From contig NZ_CANMRA010000023.1 of assembly GCF_947500125.1 (NCBI RefSeq), positions 1-64,000 of the forward strand: a stretch of DNA of 64,000 bases, given 5' to 3'. The notes beneath the pieces were generated by a model that did not search any database, was not told where the DNA came from, and worked only from the letters and a program-made list of their open reading frames with translations. The position numbers and the translations under genes were made by a program. The DNA comes from an uncultured Kocuria sp. Its GTDB lineage: Bacteria; Actinomycetota; Actinomycetes; Actinomycetales; Micrococcaceae. Positions 8,681-16,901 of this stretch are shown piece after piece; the stretch's first letter is position 1, and every line of letters starts with the position of its first letter.

Positions 8681-9031
8681 TCACGGCCGCCCCTCCTCCT
8701 CGCCGTCCTGGAGCCGGTCGGGAAGGGACGTGTCCACGGCGTTCGGCCCGTAGTCGTCGCTGTCGCCGGTCCAGTCGAGGTCATGCATGGCGACCGTGGT
8801 GGACTCGCGGGCGTCCTGCCTGCCCAGGAGTGTTACCTGGTGGGCCGCTACCTCCGCGGCGAGGGTCTGGACCACGGAGGAGGCGAGGAACGGCAGCTCC
8901 CCAGAGAGAGCGAAGCGTAGGGCCTCGTAGAAGCCCGGTCCGTCTTGGCGGTGGATCGCGTCTACGAGGCGGGCGGCGGTCCGCTTCGCCTGGTAGGCCA
9001 CGGTGTCCTGCTCGTGCTGGTCGTTGCTCAT
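8681..9031 (-). CDS. Hypothetical satellite protein
   Basis: A 116-residue protein with no recognised domain. The first half is helical (TAARLVDAIHRQDGPGFYEALRF), and the tail is very acidic (DWTGDSDDYGPNAVDTS). The ATG at 9029-9031 has AAAGGAAG 5 nt upstream and lies 14 bp after the WhiB-like gene stop, so both are probably co-transcribed. Its place between the WhiB-like gene and the capsid leader suggests a role in satellite replication or packaging, but this is unproven. Confidence 0.7.
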   Translation of the reverse strand: MSNDQHEQDTVAYQAKRTAARLVDAIHRQDGPGFYEALRFALSGELPFLASSVVQTLAAEVAAHQVTLLGRQDARESTTVAMHDLDWTGDSDDYGPNAVDTSLPDRLQDGEEEGRP

Positions 9032-9045
9032 CGTTCTTCCTTTGT

Positions 9046-9381
9046 TCAGGCCGCGCGGTCCGCGCGGCGGGTCTTCTGTTCCTGGGCGCGCCGGCGTGCG
9101 CGCCTGATTTGGGCAGGTGTCATGGCTCCCCACGCACCGCCGTCCTCTCCGGCCGCCACGGCGTAGCTCCGGCACTCCTCGAGTGCCGGGCAGTCCGTGC
9201 AGTAGAGGGCGGCGACCTCGAGCGTCTCCGCATCGTCCGCGGTCCAGGCGGGCGCCTCCGCGCCTCGGCAGGGGACCGGGCGACCGGATAGCTCGGCGGC
9301 TGCGAGCGCTTGCTCGAGGGCCTGGCGAGCTCGGCCGTGAGCGTTGGCGAGCGCTTGCTCGGGCGGCTTGCGGGCGGTCAC
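9046..9381 (-). CDS. WhiB-family iron-sulfur regulator encoded by the satellite
   Basis: A 111-residue WhiB-like protein. The four iron-sulfur ligands follow the family pattern: one cysteine in VPCRG, then CTDCPALEEC, with spacings C-X~22-C-X2-C-X5-C. The family turn motif appears as GAWGAMT in place of the common GVWGG, and an Arg/Lys-rich tail follows (RRARRRAQEQKTRR). The GTG start at 9379-9381 overlaps the stop of the primase-polymerase gene by 4 bp (GTGA), so translation is coupled. WhiB proteins bind sigma factor A or DNA and sense redox or NO; phage-encoded versions can alter host transcription. Here it may tune the satellite late genes or the helper. Confidence 0.82.
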   Translation of the reverse strand: MTARKPPEQALANAHGRARQALEQALAAAELSGRPVPCRGAEAPAWTADDAETLEVAALYCTDCPALEECRSYAVAAGEDGGAWGAMTPAQIRRARRRAQEQKTRRADRAA

Positions 9382-11861
9382 TGGTCTTCTCCGTTCTCCT
9401 CGGTGGTGGTCGGCGTGGAGGAGCCGGCCGGTTTGGTGCTGCGACCCTGACTCGCCCCCCGAGTCAGGGTCCTGACTCCCCCTGACTCGCCCTGACTCCC
9501 GCATGAGTCAGGGGTCTGACTCGTTCCTGACTCCTCCTCGGACCAGGCCTGACTCCCTGACTCCCCCCCTTTAGGGGAGTCAGGAGTCAGGGTCAGGGTC
9601 CCGGGCAGCTCCAGCTCCTCGCCGTTCTCCCGATAGAGCTTCAGGAGTCGGTAAGGCTGGTTGCTGGAGTGTCGGCCGATGTAGCGGCTCTGCTCGAGGT
9701 GGAGGATCGCGGCGTCCACGAACTTCGTTCCGCCGGACACGAGGGAACGGATCTTCGTCTTGGACAGCTCGTGCCCTGGCGCGATCTCGAGCGCCCGGGA
9801 CACGCGCTCCATGTACCCGGTCGGCTGCCAGTCGTTGGAGTGGTCGCCGCTGCTCACTGCGCCGCCCAGGGGACCGTCCGGCGCGCGGAGGAGGTAGGAG
9901 GTTCTCCCCGGCTCCGTGGAGTCGATGACGGCCTGTGCTGTCTCTTGGGTCCGGTCGGTGGTCCGGTAGGCGCCGGAGACGGGACGGACGCGCCCCGGCC
10001 GGTCCTTCCCCACGCGGAGGGAGAGAACGCCCAGCATGCCCACGCCCAGGGGAGCCTTCACCTCCACCGTGTAGGACGCGCCGGTGAGGTAGCTCATCTT
10101 CGCCTGGGCGCCGATCGCGAACCGTCCGCGGCCCTCCGTGGCCTTCGTGACGTGATCGACCACGACGACGGCCGCCCCGGTGCGCTGGGCGATCTTGCGC
10201 GGCACCTGACGTCCCCAGGTCGTCACCTCGTCGTTGTCCACGGAGGACACGCCGAACACGGCGAAGGCTTCCGTGACGCCGTCGATCACGGCGAGGTCGT
10301 AAGGCCGGGCGAGCATGGCGCGCCACGCGGCTGTCTCCTCGCCGTTGACGATCGGGGACAACTCGGGGCGCTTGTAGGACAGGCGCCACCGGACCGCGTC
10401 CGCGGGGGCGCCCAGGGCGAGGAGACGGGAGCCGACTGTCCCCTGGTCGGACTCGAAGTCCAGGTAGAGGACGGATCCGCCGGCGGCGAGCACGCGGGCG
10501 GCCTCGGCCTGGAGGAGGAATGACTTCCCGGACTCACTCTCCCCCTGGAAGGAGTGGACCATGCCGCGGTAGAGGAGACACGCGCCGTCCTCGCGGGACA
10601 TGAGCGTGGCCTCCGGGGCGGACCAGGTGCCGTCCAGGACCGCGGCCATGTCGATGTCCGCCCAGGAGGCCACCGGCTCCGCCTCCGCGCCGCCCTGGGC
10701 GCTGGTGGTCTCCTCCGGGGCTTCCTCGTCGTCCAGGGCGCTCAGGGCGGCGCTCGCGGCCTCCTGGCGGCATGGAAGGCCGGTCAGGTCCAGGATCTCC
10801 GGGCGGCGCTCGAGCGGGTCCCCGTAGCCGTCTGCGCGGAGCTGGGAGGAGAACGTGGACATGCTGACTCCCTGGAGCTGGGCGGCCGCCCATGCCTTCG
10901 TGAGCGGCTCCTCCGCAGGGAGGTCCGTGGACGTGGAGAAGATGAACAGGCGGTCCCCGTCCTCGGCGCGGCCGGTAGACGCGGAGAAGCCGTCCGCCGG
11001 GTCCTTCCCTGGGCGGGTCCAGTAGCGCGTCCGGCCCTGCTGGTGGTGGAAGGTCCACCCGGCCGGCTCGAGGACGTCCGCCCAGTCCGTGCGGGCGTTG
11101 AAGTCGTCCACCGGCGAGCGCCCGGACCCGTAGGCATCCGCCCGGTCCGCCGCGTTCGTACGCGGCGCCTCCTGCACGGGGCGGGACGGCATCTCGTCCA
11201 GGACGTCCCGGAGGACGGCGTGGAAGGCGGCGCGCTCCTCGAGGGTGAGGACGGCCGGGAACAGCGGCCCACCCTTCACTCGGACCCAGGGGCGGCCCGT
11301 GTCGTGGTGCGTTCCCGGAGTTGGATGCAGGACGACGAAGCCGCCCTCGCCGCGCGTTTCCGCGAGGACCTCCACGATGGGGCGCCCGCCGTCGTCCTCG
11401 CCGGCCGGACGGCGAGCTATCTTCGTGTTCCCGGGGAACGGTTCGCCCACGGGGACCTCGAGCCGGTACAGCCAGTGAACGCCGCGGCTTGGCGAAATCT
11501 CGAGCCAGCCGGCCTGGAGTCGCTTCCAGAGCAGGGCGAGGCCGGCGGCGCGCATGGCTTCAGCGATCGTGGGCAGCCGATCGGAGGCGCGCCCCTCAAT
11601 CTCGGCCATTTCTAGGCCGCCGGAGACGGTGCCCATGATCGCGCCGACGCCCACGCCAGCGGCGAGGCGTTCGGGGGCGAACCATGCGGCGAGCTGGGCC
11701 TCCGTGGGGCGCTTCCCCTGGAGGTCCTTCCACTGGACGGCGGGCCTCTTGGTCTCCGGCTGGACGGGGAGCACGGCGAGGCCGGCGAGTGCTAGCTCGT
11801 CAACTGCGGCGCGGATTGCGGCCCCCACGTCCGCGGCGCCGGCGGTAGAATCGGAGTACAT
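9378..11861 (-). CDS. Bifunctional primase-polymerase / RepA-like hexameric helicase
   Basis: An 827-residue replication protein. Residues about 10-230 are a Prim-Pol (bifunctional DNA primase/polymerase) domain, with PVQPETKRPAVQWKDLQGK near the start and a PSRGVHWLYRL strand. A linker follows, then a RecA/RepA-like ATPase around residues 430-620 with Walker A FQGESESGKSFL, Walker B YDLAVIDG and sensor VVVVDHVTKA. A small winged-helix-like C-terminal part (HELSKTKIRSLVSGG) precedes a Ser/Thr/Gly-rich tail encoded by the octamer cluster at 9446-9591. The combination is typical of satellite and phage replication proteins that recognise their own origin. A 13-bp palindrome abuts the start codon. 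Confidence 0.88.
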   Translation of the reverse strand: MYSDSTAGAADVGAAIRAAVDELALAGLAVLPVQPETKRPAVQWKDLQGKRPTEAQLAAWFAPERLAAGVGVGAIMGTVSGGLEMAEIEGRASDRLPTIAEAMRAAGLALLWKRLQAGWLEISPSRGVHWLYRLEVPVGEPFPGNTKIARRPAGEDDGGRPIVEVLAETRGEGGFVVLHPTPGTHHDTGRPWVRVKGGPLFPAVLTLEERAAFHAVLRDVLDEMPSRPVQEAPRTNAADRADAYGSGRSPVDDFNARTDWADVLEPAGWTFHHQQGRTRYWTRPGKDPADGFSASTGRAEDGDRLFIFSTSTDLPAEEPLTKAWAAAQLQGVSMSTFSSQLRADGYGDPLERRPEILDLTGLPCRQEAASAALSALDDEEAPEETTSAQGGAEAEPVASWADIDMAAVLDGTWSAPEATLMSREDGACLLYRGMVHSFQGESESGKSFLLQAEAARVLAAGGSVLYLDFESDQGTVGSRLLALGAPADAVRWRLSYKRPELSPIVNGEETAAWRAMLARPYDLAVIDGVTEAFAVFGVSSVDNDEVTTWGRQVPRKIAQRTGAAVVVVDHVTKATEGRGRFAIGAQAKMSYLTGASYTVEVKAPLGVGMLGVLSLRVGKDRPGRVRPVSGAYRTTDRTQETAQAVIDSTEPGRTSYLLRAPDGPLGGAVSSGDHSNDWQPTGYMERVSRALEIAPGHELSKTKIRSLVSGGTKFVDAAILHLEQSRYIGRHSSNQPYRLLKLYRENGEELELPGTLTLTPDSPKGGESGSQAWSEEESGTSQTPDSCGSQGESGGVRTLTRGASQGRSTKPAGSSTPTTTEENGEDQ
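9446..9591. repeat. Cluster of 12 CCTGACTC octamers (possible replication iterons)
   Basis: Within 146 bp there are twelve copies of CCTGACTC or its complement, one with a single mismatch. Forward copies start at 9446, 9471, 9481, 9491, 9515 (mismatch), 9526, 9548 and 9556. Inverted copies start at 9461, 9505, 9577 and 9584. They lie in the last part of the primase-polymerase/helicase gene. Such iterated sites next to a rep gene are the usual form of satellite or plasmid origins; the coding bias (Ser/Gly/Asp) looks like a by-product. Confidence 0.7.
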
Positions 11862-11874
11862 GAGAACGGTTCTC
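11862..11874. promoter_or_regulatory. 13-bp palindrome at the primase-polymerase start
   Basis: A perfect GAGAAC-N-GTTCTC palindrome begins at the base next to the start codon and overlaps the expected ribosome binding region. It could be an operator for an element-encoded regulator or a small RNA hairpin. Confidence 0.45.
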
Positions 11875-11945
11875 TTTCTCTTGGCGATGCGCGGCGGCGT
11901 CGCGGACGGTTGTTCCCTGTGAGTGGGGGCGGTCGTTCGGGTGGG

Positions 11946-12122
11946 TCAGGAAGGCCGGCGTTCGGTGAGGCGCCGGCCTTCCGCATGTCCGGGGGCGCCA
12001 TGAATGGTGGGCGCGTCGAGAGTGCGCAGCTGCGCTTCGTAGAGCAGGACGAATGCGGTCTGCCCGTAGCGGTGAGCGTGGGCAATCGCGGCGAGGAGGT
12101 CGCGGCGCCGGTCGCCGTTCAC
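11946..12122 (-). CDS. Small satellite protein of unknown function
   Basis: A 58-residue protein. Its GTG start (12120-12122) overlaps the AlpA-like gene stop by 4 bp (GTGA), indicating translational coupling. The N-terminal half is a helix (RRDLLAAIAHAHRYGQTAFVLLYEAQL); the rest is basic and polar. No family is recognised. The position between the AlpA-like regulator and the replication gene matches the small accessory ORFs seen in this slot of many satellites. Confidence 0.55.
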   Translation of the reverse strand: MNGDRRRDLLAAIAHAHRYGQTAFVLLYEAQLRTLDAPTIHGAPGHAEGRRLTERRPS

Positions 12123-12322
12123 GCCGCGGTCCCGGTCATGGTGCGGACGTTGGCCGCGATCCACGCCGTCACGTCGGACTCGCGGTAGAGGACACGGCGG
12201 CCCACCTTTACGAAGGCGGGGCCGGTCCCGCGGTAGCGGAACTGCGCGAGATTGCCGGTAGTGGTGCCGAGATAGTCGGCCAGCTCGGCAGGGGTCAGTA
12301 GCTTGTCGGTCGGGGCGGTCAT
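12119..12322 (-). CDS. AlpA/excisionase-type HTH protein
   Basis: A 67-residue MerR/HTH_17-type DNA-binding protein: LLTPAELADYLGTTTGNLAQFRYRG is the helix-turn-helix, followed by the wing (GPAFVKVGRRVLYRESDVTAWI). Start ATG at 12320-12322 has GGAG 8 nt upstream. It is the first gene of the leftward operon and diverges from the XRE repressor, the place of AlpA or Xis in phage-inducible islands. It likely acts as an activator of the satellite operon and/or a recombination directionality factor for the integrase. Confidence 0.85.
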   Translation of the reverse strand: MTAPTDKLLTPAELADYLGTTTGNLAQFRYRGTGPAFVKVGRRVLYRESDVTAWIAANVRTMTGTAA

Positions 12323-12420
12323 GGGAGCTTCTCCATCTTGTATGTCGATATGTAACCAACATGAATGATGATCCACTGGCAGGGTGGTGTTGTCAACTGT
12401 TGTGATGAATACTGTTCGAC
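12323..12420. promoter_or_regulatory. Divergent switch region between alpA-like and repressor genes
   Basis: This 98-bp spacer separates the two opposing transcription units and should contain both promoters and repressor operators. It is AT-rich for the element. Two overlapping 9-bp palindromes, GTTGTCAAC (12389-12397) and CAACTGTTG (12394-12402), sit on the repressor side. I cannot place exact -35/-10 pairs with confidence. Confidence 0.6.
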
Positions 12421-12885
12421 ATGGAAGATGAATGGAGCGGACGCGACCCCAACGCGGCCTTCGGCGCGAAGGTGCGAGAGGTCCGTGAGGCCCACGGTTG
12501 GAACCAGTCGGAGCTAGCGCGCCGCATAGTGGATCGCGGCTGGGACAAGTACTCGCAAGTGACTGTGAAGCGCACGGAGAACGCGGAGCGCGCCGTCCGT
12601 CTGGACGAGGCCCTCACGCTGGCCTCTGTGCTCGGCGTGCCCCTGTCGGCGCTGCTCGGTCAGGGCGGGGAGGGCGGGGACGTCGAGCGGGCGCTCCAGC
12701 TCGGGGACCGCATCAGGGACCTTCAGGGCGAACTCGTGGCGAAGGCGCACGAGCTGGAGCGGGCGCGGACGGCCCTCCAGGCCCTCCCGCCGGCCACGCT
12801 GGAAAGCTTGCATCCGCTGGACCGTGCGTTCGTGGACAGTGCCCTGTGGACGCCGTTGCAGGTGCTCGAGCGGCGGGATCAGTAG
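12421..12885 (+). CDS. XRE-family repressor (Stl-like) with coiled-coil tail
   Basis: A 154-residue protein. Residues 14-80 are an XRE/Cro helix-turn-helix (VREVREAHGWNQSELARRI, then VTVKRTENAERAVRLDEAL). Residues about 88-125 form a charged coiled coil (LGDRIRDLQGELVAKAHELE), likely for dimerisation. It diverges from the AlpA-like gene and runs into the integrase gene 4 bp downstream, the position of the satellite master repressor. In known islands a helper-phage protein relieves such a repressor; which helper protein would do so here is unknown. Confidence 0.82.
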   Translation: MEDEWSGRDPNAAFGAKVREVREAHGWNQSELARRIVDRGWDKYSQVTVKRTENAERAVRLDEALTLASVLGVPLSALLGQGGEGGDVERALQLGDRIRDLQGELVAKAHELERARTALQALPPATLESLHPLDRAFVDSALWTPLQVLERRDQ

Positions 12886-12889
12886 AGCA

Positions 12890-14038
12890 GTGGCGACCAT
12901 TGAGAGCTACGCGACGAAAGCCGGCAAGCGCTACCGGGTCCGTTACCGGACGCCGGACCGCCGGCAGACGGACAGACGCGGCTTCACTACGAAGCGGGAC
13001 GCGGAACGGTTCGCACGGACCGTCGAGGTGTCGAAGGACCGGGGGGAGTGGATCGACCCGGCGGACGCGCGGGCCACGGTGGGGGAGCTGGCCGGCCCGT
13101 GGCTGGACGGCAAGCGGAGCCTGAAGCCGTCCAGCTTCCGGCCCCTGGACGCCGCGTGGCGGGTCCACGTCGCGCCCCGGTGGGCAGCCGTCCACGTGGG
13201 CGAGGTCCGCCCCTCCGATGTTCAGTCGTGGGTCACAGCCCTGTCCACCGGAGATGAGGGCGCGGACCCGCCCGTGAAGGCGAAGTCCGCGACCACGGTC
13301 CTCCGCGCCTACGGGGTCCTCGCCGGCATCCTGGACGCCGCAGTGAAGGACCGGCGCCTCCTCGCCAATCCGGCGCGGACCGTGGACACGCTCCCGCGGA
13401 AGACACGGAAGCAGCACGTCTACTTGTCCCATGAGCAGGTTCATGCCGTCGCGGATGCCGCGAAGTATCCAGTCCTCGTGCTCGTCCTCGCCTACTGCGG
13501 CCTCCGGTGGGGCGAGGCCGTGGCGCTACGGGTGAAGGACGTGGACCTTCAGCGCCGCCGGCTGACGGTCCACGAGAACGCCGTGGAGGTCGGCGGGCGT
13601 ATCCATGTGGGCACTCCCAAGGGCCACCGGGCGCGGACGGTGCCCTTCCCGCGGTTCCTGGGGGAGAGGCTGGCCGGGCAACTCGAGGGGAAAGCGCCAG
13701 CGGACCTCGTGTTCCCCGGCCCGGACGGTGGGCACCTGCGGACGGCGCGCGTCCACGCGGACAACTACTCGTGGTTCGCCTCGGCACTGGACGCGGCCGG
13801 AGCGCCCCGGATCACGCCGCACGATCTGCGGCACACGGCGGCGTCGTTCGCCGTCTCGGCCGGGGCGAACGTGAAGGCGGTCCAGAGGATGCTCGGCCAC
13901 TCCTCGGCGGCCATGACGCTGGACGTCTACGCGGACCTGTTCGACAGGGATCTGGACGCCGTGGCGGACGCGCTGGATCAGGCCGTCTCACGGTCGAGTG
14001 TGGGCATAATGTGGGCAGACGACGCTGCTCGGACATGA
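12890..14038 (+). CDS. Tyrosine-family site-specific integrase
   Basis: A 382-residue integrase. It has an N-terminal AP2-like arm-binding domain (KRYRVRYRTPDRRQ), a SAM-like core-binding domain, and a catalytic domain with the R...H-X-L-R...H...Y set: GLRWGEAVAL, PHDLRHTAASF, MLGHSS and TLDVYADL. The GTG start at 12890 is 4 bp after the repressor stop and matches the family N terminus (VATIESY). The gene ends one base before the element terminator and about 47 bp from attR, as expected for an enzyme acting at the tRNA-Ser 3' end. Confidence 0.92.
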   Translation: MATIESYATKAGKRYRVRYRTPDRRQTDRRGFTTKRDAERFARTVEVSKDRGEWIDPADARATVGELAGPWLDGKRSLKPSSFRPLDAAWRVHVAPRWAAVHVGEVRPSDVQSWVTALSTGDEGADPPVKAKSATTVLRAYGVLAGILDAAVKDRRLLANPARTVDTLPRKTRKQHVYLSHEQVHAVADAAKYPVLVLVLAYCGLRWGEAVALRVKDVDLQRRRLTVHENAVEVGGRIHVGTPKGHRARTVPFPRFLGERLAGQLEGKAPADLVFPGPDGGHLRTARVHADNYSWFASALDAAGAPRITPHDLRHTAASFAVSAGANVKAVQRMLGHSSAAMTLDVYADLFDRDLDAVADALDQAVSRSSVGIMWADDAART

Positions 14039-14084
14039 GAAAGGGCGCTACTTCCGCGGAATACCGGGGGAGTAGCGCCCTTTC
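14039..14084. terminator. Element-borne terminator after int and after tRNA-Ser
   Basis: A 14-bp stem (14039-14052 with 14071-14084) flanked by A and T runs lies between the integrase stop and attR. It ends integrase transcription and, on the other strand, lies just past the tRNA-Ser gene. It therefore replaces the tRNA terminator that the insertion moved to 5678-5713. Confidence 0.75.
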
Positions 14085-14085
14085 A

Positions 14086-14110
14086 ACTGGCGGTGACGGA
14101 GGGATTTGAA
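14086..14110. repeat. attR core repeat (25 bp) inside tRNA-Ser
   Basis: Identical to 5716-5740. It covers the CCA end, acceptor 3' strand and part of the T-arm of the tRNA-Ser gene, so integration leaves the tRNA intact. Confidence 0.9.
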
Positions 14111-14177
14111 CCCTCGTTGGCTCTTACACCAAACATCATTTCGAGTGATGCACCTTCGGCCGCTCGGACACGTCACC
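14088..14177 (-). tRNA. tRNA-Ser (anticodon CGA), with encoded CCA
   Basis: A class II tRNA of 90 nt. The acceptor stem GGTGACG (14171-14177) pairs with CGTCACC (14092-14098), followed by discriminator G and encoded CCA (14088-14090). The anticodon stem-loop has loop CTCGAAA, giving CGA, which reads UCG serine codons; a long variable arm is present. It is the integration target of the 8.4-kb satellite and lies 29 bp downstream of tadA. Confidence 0.93.
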
Positions 14178-14206
14178 AGCTCGCAGTACTGTACCGGCTG
14201 GCGTGC

Positions 14207-15452
<1,246 letters not shown>

Positions 15453-15483
15453 CCGCATCCGCGAGAACCCGCGGATCAGGGGC

Positions 15484-15520
15484 GAAAAAGGCCCGTCGAC
15501 GCGATCGGCGGGCCTTTTTC
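15484..15520. terminator. Intrinsic terminator after upp
   Basis: A 12-bp stem GAAAAAGGCCCG/CGGGCCTTTTTC (15484-15495 and 15509-15520) ends in five T residues on the plus strand. Confidence 0.88.
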
Positions 15521-15728
15521 GTCCCGTTCAGCAAATGTTCACATGGTGAGACGAAATCGTGGTGGTCAGAGGTGTCTTGACAAGAGATGGCCAACCTGCC
15601 CTTGGTGCTGAGAAGGGCGAAAAACGTTCCAGATGTCTGATATTCCGGGGGAGGCGTGGCGCGCGGCGCCCCGGCGACCTGGTGAAGGGGGTTCATTTTG
15701 GCGGAGGATCTGGACAGTAGCCGTTCTA

Positions 15729-15745
15729 ATCTCACATCGTGAGAT
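15729..15745. promoter_or_regulatory. Operator-like inverted repeat ATCTCAC-N3-GTGAGAT
   Basis: A perfect 7-bp inverted repeat with a 3-bp centre, about 215 bp before the winged-helix regulator. A weaker relative (TTCACATGGTGAGA) lies at 15538-15551. An AT-rich AATATTAC patch just downstream could be a -10 region. The binding protein is unknown. Confidence 0.5.
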
Positions 15746-15959
15746 AGCGTCGAGAATATTACTTGCGGGATCGGTAGGGCTGGTGGACGATGAGAGCAAC
15801 GCCACTGTCAGGGATTTGCCAGCTTCGCGGGGACCCTCCCCGAACCACCACGGAGCCGGGGATCTGCGAGCTGGGAGTGGTGAGGCCGTTCCGAGGAGCG
15901 GATCGACTCAGGCGGACGGAACGTCGTCCGCCGCACGACGGAAAGACGAGGGGCACCAG

Positions 15960-16784
15960 ATGCCAGGCACACCGGGATACGTGCACATCTCCCAGCGCAA
16001 CCGCACGAGCGAGGCTCGTGCTGCCCGCGGTCCGGCTGCGGCCCCCGAGCGGGGGCAGGCGGCCCCCGCCGACTACCGCAGCCTCCGGAACACGCTCGGC
16101 CCCATGCCGGCCGCCCCGGGGGAGGCACCGCTCCCCACCCGCCTGCAGCGGGACGCCGCGCCGCGCCCGCAGGCCCAGGAGAACGAGGCGCGCGGCTTCG
16201 TGATCTACGTGGGCCTCAACGAGGAGACCGCCGCGGCCAGCGGCACCTCGCTGGTCAAGATGGTCCAGAGCATCCGGGCGTACGCCCAGCAGCTGGTCCC
16301 GCAGGCCGACTCCTACGCCGCCGTGGCCCTGGCCCCGGCCGACACCGCCGGCACCGACCTCGAGGTCGTCCGCAACGCGCTGGGCGACCCCACCTCGGGG
16401 GCCGTGCGGCCCACGGCGCCCGCCGTGCCGACGCCGGCGCCCGAGACGAATACCAGCCAGTCCACCGGGGTGCTCATCGACCTCTCCCGCCGGGAGGTCT
16501 TCCTCGACGGCGGTCTCCTGAACCTCACGTTCAAGGAGTTCGAGCTGCTGAACTACCTCGTGGAGAACGGCAGCCGGACCGTCGGACGCCACGAGCTCCT
16601 GCACAGCCTGTGGCGCGACTCCGAGGAGGTGCCCAACGAGCGGACCATCGACGTGCACATCCGGCGCCTGCGCTCCAAGCTCGGCCGGCTCGCGAACACC
16701 GTGCGCACCGTCCGGGGCCAGGGCTACCGCTTCTACGAGCACCCCGAGGTCGTCGTGTGGGCGGCCCCCGAGTACTCGATCTGA
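15960..16784 (+). CDS. Winged-helix (OmpR/PhoB-type) DNA-binding protein without receiver domain
   Basis: A 274-residue protein. The C-terminal 100 residues are a trans_reg_C winged helix (LSRREVFLDGGLLNLTFKEF, then RTIDVHIRRLRSKLG and VRTVRGQGYRFYEHP). The N-terminal part lacks the response-regulator receiver domain. Instead it has a basic, Pro/Ala-rich stretch and a conserved-looking segment (ARGFVIYVGLNEETAAASGT). The ATG at 15960 has GAGGGG 7 nt upstream. It probably regulates transcription without a partner kinase. A long upstream region with palindromes suggests autoregulation. Confidence 0.8.
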   Translation: MPGTPGYVHISQRNRTSEARAARGPAAAPERGQAAPADYRSLRNTLGPMPAAPGEAPLPTRLQRDAAPRPQAQENEARGFVIYVGLNEETAAASGTSLVKMVQSIRAYAQQLVPQADSYAAVALAPADTAGTDLEVVRNALGDPTSGAVRPTAPAVPTPAPETNTSQSTGVLIDLSRREVFLDGGLLNLTFKEFELLNYLVENGSRTVGRHELLHSLWRDSEEVPNERTIDVHIRRLRSKLGRLANTVRTVRGQGYRFYEHPEVVVWAAPEYSI

Positions 16785-16901
16785 TCCGTTCCCCGATCCG
16801 CCGCCCACCCGTGCAGGCCCCGGTTCCCTTGCGCGTCCCTCCCGCGACGCGGAGGTGCCGGGGCCGCTCCGTGCCCGGCGGGCGCGTGGCATCATGAACC
16901 G

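Larger units (their letters stand above)
5716..14110. mobile_element. PICI-like integrated phage satellite (8.4 kb) at tRNA-Ser
   Basis: The element is bounded by identical 25-bp repeats (5716-5740 and 14086-14110) that correspond to the 3' end of tRNA-Ser. Next to the right end is a tyrosine integrase, then an XRE repressor, a divergent AlpA-like HTH gene, a primase-polymerase/helicase, a WhiB-like gene, a hypothetical gene, an HK97-fold capsid gene and a two-gene module at the far end. This is the order int-stl / alpA-pri-rep-morphogenesis-cargo of phage-inducible chromosomal islands. There are no terminase, portal, tail, relaxase or conjugation genes, so a full prophage or ICE is unlikely. 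The satellite classification is an inference from architecture. Confidence 0.85.
15453..15959. other. 507-bp leader/intergenic region before the winged-helix regulator
   Basis: No convincing gene. It contains the upp terminator (15484-15520), a TTGACA hexamer at 15577-15582 without a clear -10 partner, and two similar inverted repeats. These are TTCACATGGTGAGA at 15538-15551 and ATCTCAC-N3-GTGAGAT at 15729-15745. An open frame runs into the downstream gene from 15633, but its extra 109 residues look non-native. Confidence 0.55.

Noticed and set aside
8491-8784. 97-codon minus-strand open frame across the capsid leader
   Set aside because: Overlaps the end of the 116-residue gene in another frame, has no ribosome binding site and is compositionally an out-of-frame shadow.
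9446-9591. Protein repeat region as the reason for the octamers
   Set aside because: The octamers occur in both orientations and different frames, so they do not encode a repeated peptide; a DNA-level role is more likely.
5716-14110. Complete prophage or conjugative element
   Set aside because: No terminase, portal, tail, lysis, relaxase or type IV secretion genes are present; size and order fit a satellite better.
15633-15959. Extended start of the winged-helix regulator at 15633
   Set aside because: The added 109 residues have no family counterpart and read through a palindromic promoter region; the ATG at 15960 has a good ribosome binding site.
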